A stretch of 34,066 nucleotides of DNA, taken from Polychytrium aggregatum. Its lineage: Eukaryota; Chytridiomycota; Chytridiomycetes; Polychytriales. Below are positions 24,447 to 33,142 of this stretch, piece after piece. The position numbers were made by a program, and so were the translations under genes. Location: contig NW_026516478.1 of NCBI RefSeq assembly GCF_025602895.1, forward strand, positions 1 through 34,066. The letters run 5' to 3'. Every line of letters begins with the position of its first letter. The stretch's first letter is position 1. The notes beneath the pieces were generated by a model. It saw only the letters and a program-made list of their open reading frames with translations. It ran no database searches and was not told where the DNA came from.

Positions 24447-25237
24447 TGTTAGAGTCCGAAGGGGACTCAACGGCAAAAGAAGAAGTGAGCTCGAAGTGAG
24501 CTCAGGGAAGGCAAGGGTAAAGTCCGAAGTGGACTCGGAGAGGGAGCGAGGGAAGCAAAGATCCGTTCAAGATAAGACTAGTCTCGAAATGAGACGTGAG
24601 GAACACTCAGAGAATAAAGTAGAAGGCACTTTATTTAGTCCTATTTTGAACGCTGAGGTTCGACTACACATCGCGGGGGTCAGGCTATTTATAGACAAGT
24701 CCGGACTTGGCAGCGAAGGGCGGCCAAGGGAGGGAAAAGTGGGCGATCGAGCAGGGCGAAGGGGGCGATGCACGAACGAGGGCCGAGAAGGACCACCGAG
24801 ACAGGCAGAGAACCAAAGCGAGGGAGGCGCAAGCAAAAGCGAAGCACCTGGCAGGAGAAACGTGCAAAGGCGAAGCAATGTGACTCAACGTCCAAGAAGC
24901 GGATTGGTCAAGTATAAGGTTGGGGCAAATGCATGCGAGATGAACAAGAGATCGGGGCGGTCAGGCAGGTCATGAGTCACCGGTGGTGGGACACATGACC
25001 GGCAGCCGAATTGCAACCAATCGCAGCAAGGCGCGTGCACAAACAAACCGGCGCGTGCGAAGAAGACAAAGGAAGCGGAGCAGCGCGGGGAAACGGAAGT
25101 GCGGAAGGAGCGGAAATGGCAGGCAAAAGGCGGAAAATTGGAGGGGAACTGCAAAGCTACACACAAACAAACAGAAAGGCAAAAGAACAGCCAAGTGTGC
25201 AGTCAAAGTGGAGAACAAGCAGAAGCTATCCCTAACA
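24447..25237 (-). repeat. Gyp1 5' LTR, complete
   Basis: The LTR is 791 bp with imperfect inverted ends TGTTAGAG and CCCTAACA on the plus strand. On the minus strand it has TATAAATA (24686-24693), a predicted transcript start at 24654 and AATAAA (24630-24635). U3 carries TGAGTCA (24973-24979), CCAAT-type sites near 24903 and 25014, and CAAACAAAC motifs near 25040 and 25164. The right end is fixed by the matching stub at 19617-19624 and by the TSD. Confidence 0.85.
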
Positions 25238-25242
25238 GCAGG
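25238..25242. repeat. Gyp1 target site duplication, right copy (GCAGG)
   Basis: It matches 85-89 exactly and marks the right edge of the Gyp1 insertion. Confidence 0.85.
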
Positions 25243-25822
25243 CCTATTTATGTGAATCGTGATGAGGCAACCGAAAGGATGGAAGGCGATGGAAAGGGGG
25301 GGTCGGCGGGGGATACATCCGGAGCGAAGACCTTGGGGCCACGGGGAGAGGGACGATTGGTGGAAAATTTGCGTGGACATTGACGTGGAAGGTGGGGATT
25401 GGTTCAAAGAGTTTGTAATCGGATGGTCAGGTGACGACAAATGACAAAGGTGACTCATAGATGACGCAATGATGGACTACGAATGACTCAATCGAGAGGG
25501 TAGACCGAACGTGGACGGTCAAGAGGATGACATTGACGCCGGGTCATAATGAGGAGGCGTGGTGAGGGAGAGATCGAGACCGCACTGATGATGACAAAAG
25601 AGGATATGCAACGTGGAGCCAGAGAAAAGGAAGTGAAACCTTAGAGGATAGGTGAACCGATCATCGGGGTGGGTGTTGTGGCAGTATATAGAGAGAACAC
25701 TGCAAGAGCTGATGTCTATAGCCTTATCACGGCCCAGACCAAACCCTGACCAGACACCCATTACAGGCTGCAGCTTGACACTGAGCCTAAGAACCGGAGC
25801 CTAAAGCCTAGAGCCTAAAGCC
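25243..25822. other. Intergenic stretch between Gyp1 and the LINE fragment
   Basis: No gene with a recognisable domain is seen in these 580 bp. The last part (about 25786-25822) holds short direct repeats of AGCCTAA and AGCCTAAAGCC next to the LINE fragment. A TATATAGAG string near 25685 is TATA-like, but no coding sequence follows that would support a promoter. Confidence 0.5.
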
Positions 25823-26002
25823 ATCTTGCGGAGGACCTGGGTCAACCCGATGGGCCGGTACATGGCCGGATCGAGGATCGAACCCTTGTTCTTGTAGACC
25901 GGGTGGATCAGGACAGTGTTCCACTCGGTCGGGACGACGGAGGCCTTGAGGGCGGCCAGCAGGATGGCCCGGAGCCAGGGAGCGACCACGGGAGCGACAG
26001 GG
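25823..26002 (-). mobile_element. 180-bp internal LINE fragment fused to a LINE poly(A) tail
   Basis: Positions 25823-26002 match 28096-28275 of the complete LINE without visible differences. They encode the RT segment around PVYKNKGSILDPAMYRPIGL on the minus strand. The fragment ends GCGACAGGG and runs directly into the 21-T tract of the next LINE. It has neither the 3' end nor the 5' end of a LINE. Confidence 0.9.
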
Positions 26003-26138
26003 TTTTTTTTTTTTTTTTTTTTTGTTACTATAGTCAACTTTATTCAAGAAGACAAGCCATCAGGTCCAACAGGTTGGTACCCCGGCACGTTGAGTACACA
26101 GGCAAGCCTATTTACTCCTGTTGCAGCCTAGTGCTGCC
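26003..26138 (-). terminator. LINE 3' UTR, polyadenylation signal and poly(A) tract
   Basis: On the minus strand AATAAA (26039-26044 on the plus strand) lies 15 nt before the poly(A), seen as 21 T at 26003-26023. The same 3' end is found in the second copy at 33143-33270. Confidence 0.85.
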
Positions 26139-29100
26139 TCAGCTGCCCACAAGGTCTGAGACCAAGCGGGTGAACACATTTTCGAGCAGTTCCCACAAGG
26201 GAACAGCAGGATCGAGGGGGGGTCGGGGTGGAGGAATGACAAGTGCTGACACTATACTACGCTGTGATGAGGGTGCAGGGAGAGACTGCAAGGGTGGGAC
26301 TACACTGGGTGTGGGAGTGGGTGGTGGTGCTGGGTGTGCACCAAGTGCGAATGCTCGGAAGGCAGTGCGGGGAGCGGGTACATGAGCAGCAAGTGATCCA
26401 AGTGCGGGAGGGGTGCGACTGCGAGGGGGAGTGCGATCGAAACTGAGCAGGTCCAGCAGCTTGTCCACTGGTCCCACTCCGGCTATACCACTTTCCACCC
26501 AAGTCGGGTGGGCCGTCTTGAGGGCTGCGACCTTGCGGACCAGGACTTGATGCGGATCCACACACTGCTGTGCGTGGGTCCTGGTCAAGTCGATCCCGGA
26601 TCCGTGTCGAGCCAGGTTCTTGCACTTGCGGTAGCCAAATCTGAAGTGGCCTGGGAGAGCACCGAGTCGCCATCGGACCATGAACATGAGCATGATCATG
26701 GATCCTTGGTACCCGCGAGCCTCCCAGAGTCCCGACATCTTGGTCGACGGGGTGCAGGCGGCGGTGAGCTGCTTGGAGCGGTCGAAGCCGTTCTTCATGT
26801 GGTCCTCGAAGATGAGGGTCTTGATCGGGACGGGCTGGGGTCGGGGCGGTCCGGGCGGCGGCGGCTGGTGTCGGGTCTTGCCTCGGTAGATCTCCGTGGC
26901 CGTGAGGGAGTGGTCGGCCTCTTGTCGGCGGACCACCATGGCCCAGTGCGGATCGGCTCGGACTCCTTGGCCGAGGAACTGGTCGGGGTGGTAGGGCGCA
27001 ATGATCTTGTTGCGCAGGATCATCGACAGCATCTTGTCGCCGTCAGAGACTTGGTCGTCCCAGCGGGCCCAGTTCTGCAGGGCCAGCATCTTGACACGGA
27101 CCGACATCTTGGGAAGGCCGCAGTTGAGGTGCATGGCACCGACGGGAGTGCCGGGGCCGACGCGGAACATGGTGCGGAGGGCCGTCATCTGGGCGTCGTC
27201 GAGGCGGTCGCGCAGAGCTGGGTCGGGGATGTCCATGGCCATCCCGTATTCGAGGGTCGGCCGCACAAAGGTCTTGTAGACCTGGGTGATGGTCTTGGCC
27301 GAGACCTTGCCGAGGGTGATGCCGAGTCCAACCACGGTGTCGGTGACCATGTGGACCTTGCGGAGGAGCTTGTCGAACTGGAGGTCCGGGCGGAATCCGT
27401 CAATGTCGACCATGACACCGAGGTAGCGGAACTGGAGGACCTTGGGCAGCTCGGTGCCGTACAGCTTGGCGGGATGGAGCTGGTCGACGTTGCAGGCCGA
27501 GTACAGCACCTCGCACTTGGGAGGCGAGAAGCGGTACCGGTTGTCGATGCTGTGGCGTTCGCAGATATCCAGCATGGCCTGGGTGCGGCCAGCCGGACAG
27601 ATGAGGACACCGTCATCGGCAAACCAGAGCGAGTTGACCCGGAGACGGTGGTGGCGACTCGAGGCAAGCACAAGTCCGTCCTCGGCTCGGAGCAGTCCAG
27701 GCAGGTCGTCAATGTGGGCACTGAACAGAAGGGGACTCAGGACCGAGCCTTGGATGAGACCCTTCTGCAGCCACACAGGCTGCGACGTGCGGCCCTTGCT
27801 GGCGACGCGGACAAGAGTGCGGTCGAACATGGCCCTGAGGACCCCGACGGCGACCGGACCAGCACCTCGGGTGGCGATCTTGTCCCAGAGGCGCTCCCGC
27901 CAGACAGTGTCGTAGGCGGCCTTGATGTCGAGGAAGACCAGGCTGTACTCGTCGTCGCGGATCTTGTTCATGCGGACAAGAGCGTCGAGCGAGTACACCT
28001 GGTCGAGGGTGCCTCGGTCCGGGCGGAAGCCTCCCTGGGCAATGTCCATGATGCCGATCTCGCGGGTGAGGAACGGCAGCAGGACTCGCTCGGCGATCTT
28101 GCGGAGGACCTGGGTCAACCCGATGGGCCGGTACATGGCCGGATCGAGGATCGAACCCTTGTTCTTGTAGACCGGGTGGATCAGGACAGTGTTCCACTCG
28201 GTCGGGACGACGGAGGCCTTGAGGGCGGCCAGCAGGATGGCCCGGAGCCAGGGAGCGACCACGGGAGCGACAGGGTGCAGCATCTCGGCCTTGATCTTGT
28301 CCGGGCCGGAAGACTTGCGCTTGGGGGACTTGACGATGGCATCGGCCACCTCGTCCGACGACAATCGGGGAATGGAGCGGTCCTCGGGGAGCAGGCGCGG
28401 AACAGTGTCCAGGGGTCTTGGGCCGACGGTCCGGTCAAAGGCGGCACCGGGGGTGTCCTGGGAGTGCGAGGAGACCTTGCCGTAGTGGACCACAAGTCGC
28501 TCGAGGGCCTCGTCCGAGTTGTCAAAGTGGAAGGCGTCGTCGAGCTCCTTGCGCTTCTTCATGGCGGCCAGGGACTTGGCGACCTCGGAAGCGTTGAGGG
28601 AGTGCAGCTTGTTCATGGCCAGGGTCTCGGCTGCTCGGCGGGACTGGACGATGAGGTTCTTTTCTTGTTTGCGGACAGCGCGGAGTTCGGCGCGCTTGTC
28701 CTCGGCGACGCGGAGGGAGAGCCCGGGCAACTTGAGCTGGTAGATGAGATCGCGGCGCCTCTCGCGAAGCTGCCGCATCTCGGGGATCAGGGCCGGGTCC
28801 TTCCAGACGGTCTTGATGGAAGCCTTGCCGATGGTGGAGTCGGCAGCGGTGGTGATCAGGGCGATCATGATGGACCAGGCGCGGTCGATGCAGTCCTGGG
28901 CCGCACTCTCCGAGATCGGAATGACCGATCCCCTTGAGATTGGCCGGAGTGCAGCCTGTATGCGCTGCAGACCGCGTTCGCGCTCGTCCAGCAGCGCCAA
29001 GAGGTACTGGGCGCGGACGGCAGGATCCTCGAGCTGGGCGATCTTCCACTGCCATTGGTCGACCTTTGGGTAGTACTTTGGCTGTACCCGCAGAGTCGCC

Positions 29101-29813
29101 CAGATGGGGAAGTGGTCGGACTGGCCACGGAAGGCACCGGCAGTGTCGACCTGCAGCAGCGGGTCGTTGTTGGCCTGGCGATGCGACACAAAGATGTAGT
29201 CGATCGTTGTCCAGCTGGGACCCCGCTGCCGGGTGTGGGTCGGGATCACAGCTGGAGGCACAACGCGGAGACCGGCGCGGGAGACAGTGTCCTCGAGGAT
29301 CTTCTCCCTGCCACGGAGCGGCGTGGGCAGTCCGCTCAGGGCACTGAGGTGGGCATTGAAGTCACCCACCACAATGACCTGGGCGTCGGGGAGGGCGGCC
29401 TTGGTGTGGATCGACTGGAGGGCCTCGCGGTAGTCGTCCAGCTTGAGGCTCGGGGACAGGTAGAAGTTGCCGATGTGGATGACGTGTTTGTATGTCACCC
29501 ACATGGCGTCGCCCTTGTCGCTGACTTCAATGTTGGTGAAGTCGTGCGGGTCGATCCTGGCCGGGTTGTAGAGGATGGCGATGCCTCTACCGGCGCGGCA
29601 ACGGGGACCAGGGACCTTGACGGCATAGCCACAGAGAGGGCTGCGGGGTTCGAGGTCGGCGAGGGTTTCTTGGACACCGACAAAGTCGATGTCGTTGGTG
29701 TCGATGAGGTTCTTGAGTTCAACGTCGTTGACGTTGATGCCACAGACATTGAAGGAAGCGACGGTCAGGGATGTCTGGGCCCTGCCGCCTCCCTGCGAGG
29801 GGTGTGGATTCAT
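26139..29813 (-). CDS. LINE ORF2: apurinic endonuclease and reverse transcriptase
   Basis: The 1224-residue protein starts at the ATG at 29813, which overlaps the ORF1 stop as ATGA. An exonuclease-endonuclease-phosphatase (APE-like) domain covers about 15-245. Its expected catalytic residues are in SFNVCG (N22), VQET (E49), GDFNAH (D151, N153), TTIDYIFV (D205) and SDH (232-234). The reverse transcriptase follows, with PVYKNKG, MYRPIGL, DIKAAYD (from 629), GLIQGSVLSPLLF and FADD (731-734). The C-terminal 300 residues are less clear. A stretch with spaced Cys and His residues (CKNLARHG to HAQQCVDPHQV) may be a zinc-binding tail. I see no RNase H motif. The protein nicks target DNA and copies the LINE RNA there. 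Confidence 0.93.
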   Translation of the reverse strand: MNPHPSQGGGRAQTSLTVASFNVCGINVNDVELKNLIDTNDIDFVGVQETLADLEPRSPLCGYAVKVPGPRCRAGRGIAILYNPARIDPHDFTNIEVSDKGDAMWVTYKHVIHIGNFYLSPSLKLDDYREALQSIHTKAALPDAQVIVVGDFNAHLSALSGLPTPLRGREKILEDTVSRAGLRVVPPAVIPTHTRQRGPSWTTIDYIFVSHRQANNDPLLQVDTAGAFRGQSDHFPIWATLRVQPKYYPKVDQWQWKIAQLEDPAVRAQYLLALLDERERGLQRIQAALRPISRGSVIPISESAAQDCIDRAWSIMIALITTAADSTIGKASIKTVWKDPALIPEMRQLRERRRDLIYQLKLPGLSLRVAEDKRAELRAVRKQEKNLIVQSRRAAETLAMNKLHSLNASEVAKSLAAMKKRKELDDAFHFDNSDEALERLVVHYGKVSSHSQDTPGAAFDRTVGPRPLDTVPRLLPEDRSIPRLSSDEVADAIVKSPKRKSSGPDKIKAEMLHPVAPVVAPWLRAILLAALKASVVPTEWNTVLIHPVYKNKGSILDPAMYRPIGLTQVLRKIAERVLLPFLTREIGIMDIAQGGFRPDRGTLDQVYSLDALVRMNKIRDDEYSLVFLDIKAAYDTVWRERLWDKIATRGAGPVAVGVLRAMFDRTLVRVASKGRTSQPVWLQKGLIQGSVLSPLLFSAHIDDLPGLLRAEDGLVLASSRHHRLRVNSLWFADDGVLICPAGRTQAMLDICERHSIDNRYRFSPPKCEVLYSACNVDQLHPAKLYGTELPKVLQFRYLGVMVDIDGFRPDLQFDKLLRKVHMVTDTVVGLGITLGKVSAKTITQVYKTFVRPTLEYGMAMDIPDPALRDRLDDAQMTALRTMFRVGPGTPVGAMHLNCGLPKMSVRVKMLALQNWARWDDQVSDGDKMLSMILRNKIIAPYHPDQFLGQGVRADPHWAMVVRRQEADHSLTATEIYRGKTRHQPPPPGPPRPQPVPIKTLIFEDHMKNGFDRSKQLTAACTPSTKMSGLWEARGYQGSMIMLMFMVRWRLGALPGHFRFGYRKCKNLARHGSGIDLTRTHAQQCVDPHQVLVRKVAALKTAHPTWVESGIAGVGPVDKLLDLLSFDRTPPRSRTPPALGSLAAHVPAPRTAFRAFALGAHPAPPPTPTPSVVPPLQSLPAPSSQRSIVSALVIPPPRPPLDPAVPLWELLENVFTRLVSDLVGS

Positions 29814-32095
29814 TGGAGTCGTGCAGCGCTGCTGCTGGCCCGGGGGCCCTCTCCTTCAGAGTCAGTGTCCATGACGGACAGCGGGACTCTGTAGGCGGGG
29901 TGAGGCTTGCTGGGCTTTGACGAGGCACCAGCGGCGGGGGCAGCAGCAGCAGCGACAGCAACGACAACGGCAGGGGCAGCGGTAGCGGCAGCGGCAGAGG
30001 CAGACGACGAGGCAGCGGCAGCGGCAGAACCAGGGACCTTGGGGACGGCGGTGATGTCCGCCCGCTTGACCTCCTTGCCGGATAGGGCCTTCTTGAGGAG
30101 CGAGTCGTACTCGTCGCGGTACTCCTCGGGGATGCGCATCTGGATGCAGCGGCGGACAGGGGCGGTCTTGGCCTTGGCTGCCTGGCGGAGGGACTTTGCC
30201 ATAAAGTTCTTGATGGCATCGGATCGGGACAGGGCCAGTCCATGGTGCTTGAGACCATGGATGACGTCGTAGGCCGGTACGACCCTGACCCTGCCATGTG
30301 TGGACGACAGCGACTCCAGACGGGCACCAAGGTCGGCCTTGTTGGATTTGTCGCGGACAAGGACCTCCATGACCGTGGCCTCAGGGAAGTTGATCTCGGC
30401 CAACTCCCTGGTGTCGATGCCGCATCGCTTGAGGTTGCGGCGGACACTGCCGAGGTCGCCACAGCGGATGCCCTCGACGTACAGCCAGTCCATGTTGGTG
30501 ACGGCCTCCCTGAACTTGTCGTTCCGGAGCTCAGAGTTGGCGACCGTCCCGGGGACAAGGACTGGCTGGCGGTGCTGGTTGGGCTGGATCGGCTTGGAGG
30601 AGCCTGGCATTCGGCCGGTGGTCAGCATCCTCTTCCATTCGTCGAGCTGGCTGGCCTCGGACATGCGGCCGACACGGCTCTCGGCCTCCCGAACGTTCTT
30701 CAAGAGAGCGGCCTTGTACGAGGGAGACGGGGCGGAAACAGGGGCAGAGCCAGGGAGGGAGCCGGAGGACTGGGTCTTGGAACCGGGGGACTGGGTCTTG
30801 GGGGTGGCAGTCTTGTTGGCAACAGACTTGCGGAGCTGCTCCGTGGCACGGCTGATTGCCACATTGGACTTGGCGATCTTCTGGACCATGGCCTTGGTGG
30901 CAGCATCCATGTTGTCGGCCACGAGTGCCTCGAACAGGATGGACTGCACCCGGTCAGCCTCTCGCTTGAGGATAGCGAGGGCCTCCTCGGGTTTCATCGC
31001 AGGGACGGGAGCCTGGGACGGAGGAGGGGTCTTGGCCTTGACGACGGGTCGGGGCGGAAGGACGGGCCTGGCCTTGGGGACAGGGGACGCAGTGCCAACA
31101 GCATCAACAGCTCGACGAGCTGGATCGACGGGGTCAGCAGTGGAAGCAGGGGCTGCTCGAGGGGCGCCTTCAGAGGCACCACGGGGGACGGCGCGCTGCT
31201 TGTCCATGGTCTTGAGGCCGCACTTGGTGTGGAAGTTCTCCTTGAACTTGTCCGAGAACGCATCCACAAACAGCTTGCGGGACTCCTTGGTGGTGCGGCT
31301 CATGTGGGCCCAGAACTGGAAGGCCGACATCTGGCCGGGGCAGGGTCCGTCCTCGAGGGCCTGGGGACACTTGAGCTGGAGCTCGTCCTTGCCGTGCTTG
31401 ACGACGATCCAGGGATCGGCCGAGGCGAGCTTGCACTTGCGGCACAGGACAGTGCACTGCAGCTTGGCGGTCACGGCCATCCACAGCTGGTTGTTCATCT
31501 TGGTGACGTCGATGATCTGGGTTGCAGCCTTCTGATCATCGACGTCGGACGAGGCGTGCCACTTGCGCCAGAACTCGTCGCGCCAAGGAACCGAGACGAC
31601 GTCGGCACTGGGCTGGACAACAATGTCCATGGCACAGTGGTCTTGGTGGGGAGCGGCGGAGGAGGACACGGGAGCCAGGGACTCGGCAGGGTGGTCTTGG
31701 TCGGCACAGGAGGACGAGGGCTCAGCGTCAGGCTCTTGGTCCGGGCTGAGGTCTTCTTCGACATTGATGTCCTCCAGTTCATCAATGTCGACGGCGGCAC
31801 GGGCGGCAGCGCGGTCCAAGGGCGGGAACGAAAAGTCGGGTTCGGCCGGGAACCTGAACTCGGGCGGGGCCGGGAGCCTGGACTCGGGCACGGACACGGA
31901 CGGGAACTCGGACTCGGGGAGACGCTCGTCATGCTCCGGCCTGGGGAGCATGGTCATTGCGTCGGGCAAGGACAGGCGACGCTTGGCGGGGGAGGAAGGG
32001 GTGGCCACGGGTCGCTCCTTGCGCTTGAAGATCAAGCTGCCGACAGCGATGGTCGAGGCCGGGAGAAGGGACTGCTGGGGTCTGTCCTTGGACAT
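29810..32095 (-). CDS. LINE ORF1 protein with cysteine cluster
   Basis: The 761-residue protein starts at the ATG at 32095 (MSKDRPQQSLLPAS) and ends at the TGA 29810-29812. Early parts are acidic and proline-rich. Near residues 214-250 a cysteine cluster is seen (CTVLCRKCK, then LKCPQ and GPCPGQ), which looks like a zinc-binding fold but is not the usual CCHC knuckle. A basic middle region and a conserved-looking domain follow (SELRNDKFREAVTNMDWLYV), then an alanine-rich stretch near 710-735. The position suggests an RNA-binding role like other LINE ORF1 proteins. I do not recognise a named domain. Confidence 0.85.
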   Translation of the reverse strand: MSKDRPQQSLLPASTIAVGSLIFKRKERPVATPSSPAKRRLSLPDAMTMLPRPEHDERLPESEFPSVSVPESRLPAPPEFRFPAEPDFSFPPLDRAAARAAVDIDELEDINVEEDLSPDQEPDAEPSSSCADQDHPAESLAPVSSSAAPHQDHCAMDIVVQPSADVVSVPWRDEFWRKWHASSDVDDQKAATQIIDVTKMNNQLWMAVTAKLQCTVLCRKCKLASADPWIVVKHGKDELQLKCPQALEDGPCPGQMSAFQFWAHMSRTTKESRKLFVDAFSDKFKENFHTKCGLKTMDKQRAVPRGASEGAPRAAPASTADPVDPARRAVDAVGTASPVPKARPVLPPRPVVKAKTPPPSQAPVPAMKPEEALAILKREADRVQSILFEALVADNMDAATKAMVQKIAKSNVAISRATEQLRKSVANKTATPKTQSPGSKTQSSGSLPGSAPVSAPSPSYKAALLKNVREAESRVGRMSEASQLDEWKRMLTTGRMPGSSKPIQPNQHRQPVLVPGTVANSELRNDKFREAVTNMDWLYVEGIRCGDLGSVRRNLKRCGIDTRELAEINFPEATVMEVLVRDKSNKADLGARLESLSSTHGRVRVVPAYDVIHGLKHHGLALSRSDAIKNFMAKSLRQAAKAKTAPVRRCIQMRIPEEYRDEYDSLLKKALSGKEVKRADITAVPKVPGSAAAAASSSASAAAATAAPAVVVAVAAAAAPAAGASSKPSKPHPAYRVPLSVMDTDSEGEGPRASSSAARLQ

Positions 32096-32200
32096 CGCTC
32101 AGCAGTGGGGAAGGGGACAGGGAGTGTGGGAGCGAGGGCGGGGAACTGGAGGGGCAGAGCTGGAACAAACACAGAGGTGAAAGCAGTGTGGTGCAGGCCA

Positions 32201-32340
32201 CACGGTGCAGCAAGAGCAATACAGGTGCAGCAGGAGCAGGACAGGTGCAGCAAGAGCAGGACAGGTGCAGCAAGAGCAGGACAGGTGCAGCAAGAGCAGG
32301 ACAGGTGCAGCAGGAGCAGGATAGGTGCGGCAGGAGCAGA
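32201..32340. repeat. 20-bp tandem repeat upstream of LINE ORF1
   Basis: Seven aligned 20-bp units with consensus ACAGGTGCAGCAAGAGCAGG fill exactly 140 bp. Differences are single bases (for example CAAG versus CAGG, ACAGG versus ATAGG). They lie 105 bp upstream of the ORF1 start. Tandem monomers in a LINE 5' UTR can act as promoter units, as known for mouse L1; here this is inference. Confidence 0.85.
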
Positions 32341-33142
32341 GAACTCGATGTGCGATGAACCTGTGTTTCACGATCCGATCCCGCGTTGGCGATCCGAAAC
32401 TCGCATTGGCGATGTCAGTCAAGCTGGTCTTCCTCGCTGCCCTATTTATCGTTTCCCAGTCTGCATCGCCGCCAGCGTCAACGATCGTGGGAATCGCCCC
32501 AACCAGACTTATCTGCCATCGTGATCGACCATCGTGATCGACGTCACAGTCTGCGCACCGATATCGCACGAATCAGCATCGACGATGACCAATACCCTCC
32601 CCATCCATGGCCAAACATTACGCATCCACGATGCATGGATGATGCAATTCACATCCCATGACACCCCAGACGCAGCTTTCCCACGGCAGATACGCCCTCG
32701 GATACCCCAATCCTGAGTCGGTTTGGGGGAGATACGAACCCGATGATCGGAGTGTGAGGTCGGAATGGCATGTGGGATGCCCCATCAGACTCATCATCCA
32801 TGAGACAAGTGCATGGAGATGCCATGATCCATCGCCGAGTCTCAACCCTGGCGAAGACCATTGGTTCATCCACCGTTCATGACAAGTCGATTGCCAATGC
32901 ACCAGTCATGCATGCGTCATCGTGGATGCACTGTCTGCCCCAAAGCATGGAGTTCCCACGATCCCAAGGTCGAGACTACTCCTCAGAGCACCTTGCGTTG
33001 ACTAGTCATAGAGTCAGTATGATATGCCATTGTGTCCATCCTCTGGCATACCACTACCCCAACCAATGATGGCAGGGTAAGGTGGCATTATCTCGAAGGC
33101 CGATTGCGTCATGCATCGGACTCTGGAAGGCATCAGACGCCG
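32341..33142. other. Stretch between the two LINE copies, no gene seen
   Basis: These 802 bp hold no recognisable coding domain. The left part may still be LINE 5' UTR; a minus-strand ATAAATAGGG string lies near 32442-32450. CATCGTGATCGAC occurs twice in tandem near 32517-32543. The right part is rich in ATGCATG and CATGGATG words, and its base composition is closer to even than that of the elements. It may be true host sequence. Confidence 0.5.

Larger units (their letters stand above)
90..25237 (-). mobile_element. Gyp1: outer Ty3/gypsy chromodomain retrotransposon, split by nested elements
   Basis: This element reads on the minus strand: 5' LTR 24447-25237, primer binding site, gag, pol, a purine tract at 19625-19636, then the 3' LTR. 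The 3' LTR is broken. Its R-U5 side is at 90-629 and only its outermost 8 bases (CCCTAACA on the plus strand) remain at 19617-19624. The gap between them is filled by Gyp2, Gyp3, Gyp4 and Gyp5. The 540 bp present in both LTRs (90-629 and 24447-24986) appear identical with no gaps, so the element is young. About 243 bp of the 3' LTR, equivalent to 24987-25229, are missing. The flanks form the TSD GCAGG. Confidence 0.85.
26003..32340 (-). mobile_element. Complete APE-type LINE (non-LTR retrotransposon)
   Basis: On the minus strand the order is 20-bp tandem repeats (probable 5' UTR), ORF1, ORF2, a 3' UTR of about 115 bp with AATAAA, and a 21-base poly(A). Both ORFs are open. The exact 5' end is not determined, because I found no clear target site duplication matching the left flank. 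The right boundary given is the end of the tandem repeats. An endonuclease, a reverse transcriptase and a poly(A) tail point to target-primed reverse transcription. The clade is not assigned. Confidence 0.85.

Noticed and set aside
24971..24980. Gyp1 LTR end at the TGAGTCA/CACCGG position or at GGGACACA
   Set aside because: Neither end gives a TSD. The end CCCTAACA at 25237 mirrors the other LTR end, matches the stub at 19617-19624 and yields the GCAGG duplication.
25786..25822. Telomere-like CCTAAA repeats
   Set aside because: Only a few CCTAAAG words occur, in an irregular AGCCTAAAGCC pattern, with no sustained array.
26003..26047. Short minus-strand reading frame with a run of lysines at the poly(T)
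   Set aside because: It is the translated poly(A) tail of the LINE and not a gene.
26508..28937. Long plus-strand open frame (809 codons) opposite LINE ORF2; similarly 30242-32524 opposite ORF1
   Set aside because: Both are antisense to ORFs with clear LINE domains or context, lack any recognisable domain, and arise easily from GC-rich codons on the other strand.
32201..32340. CRISPR array
   Set aside because: The 20-bp units are directly tandem with no spacers, in a eukaryotic LINE 5' region.
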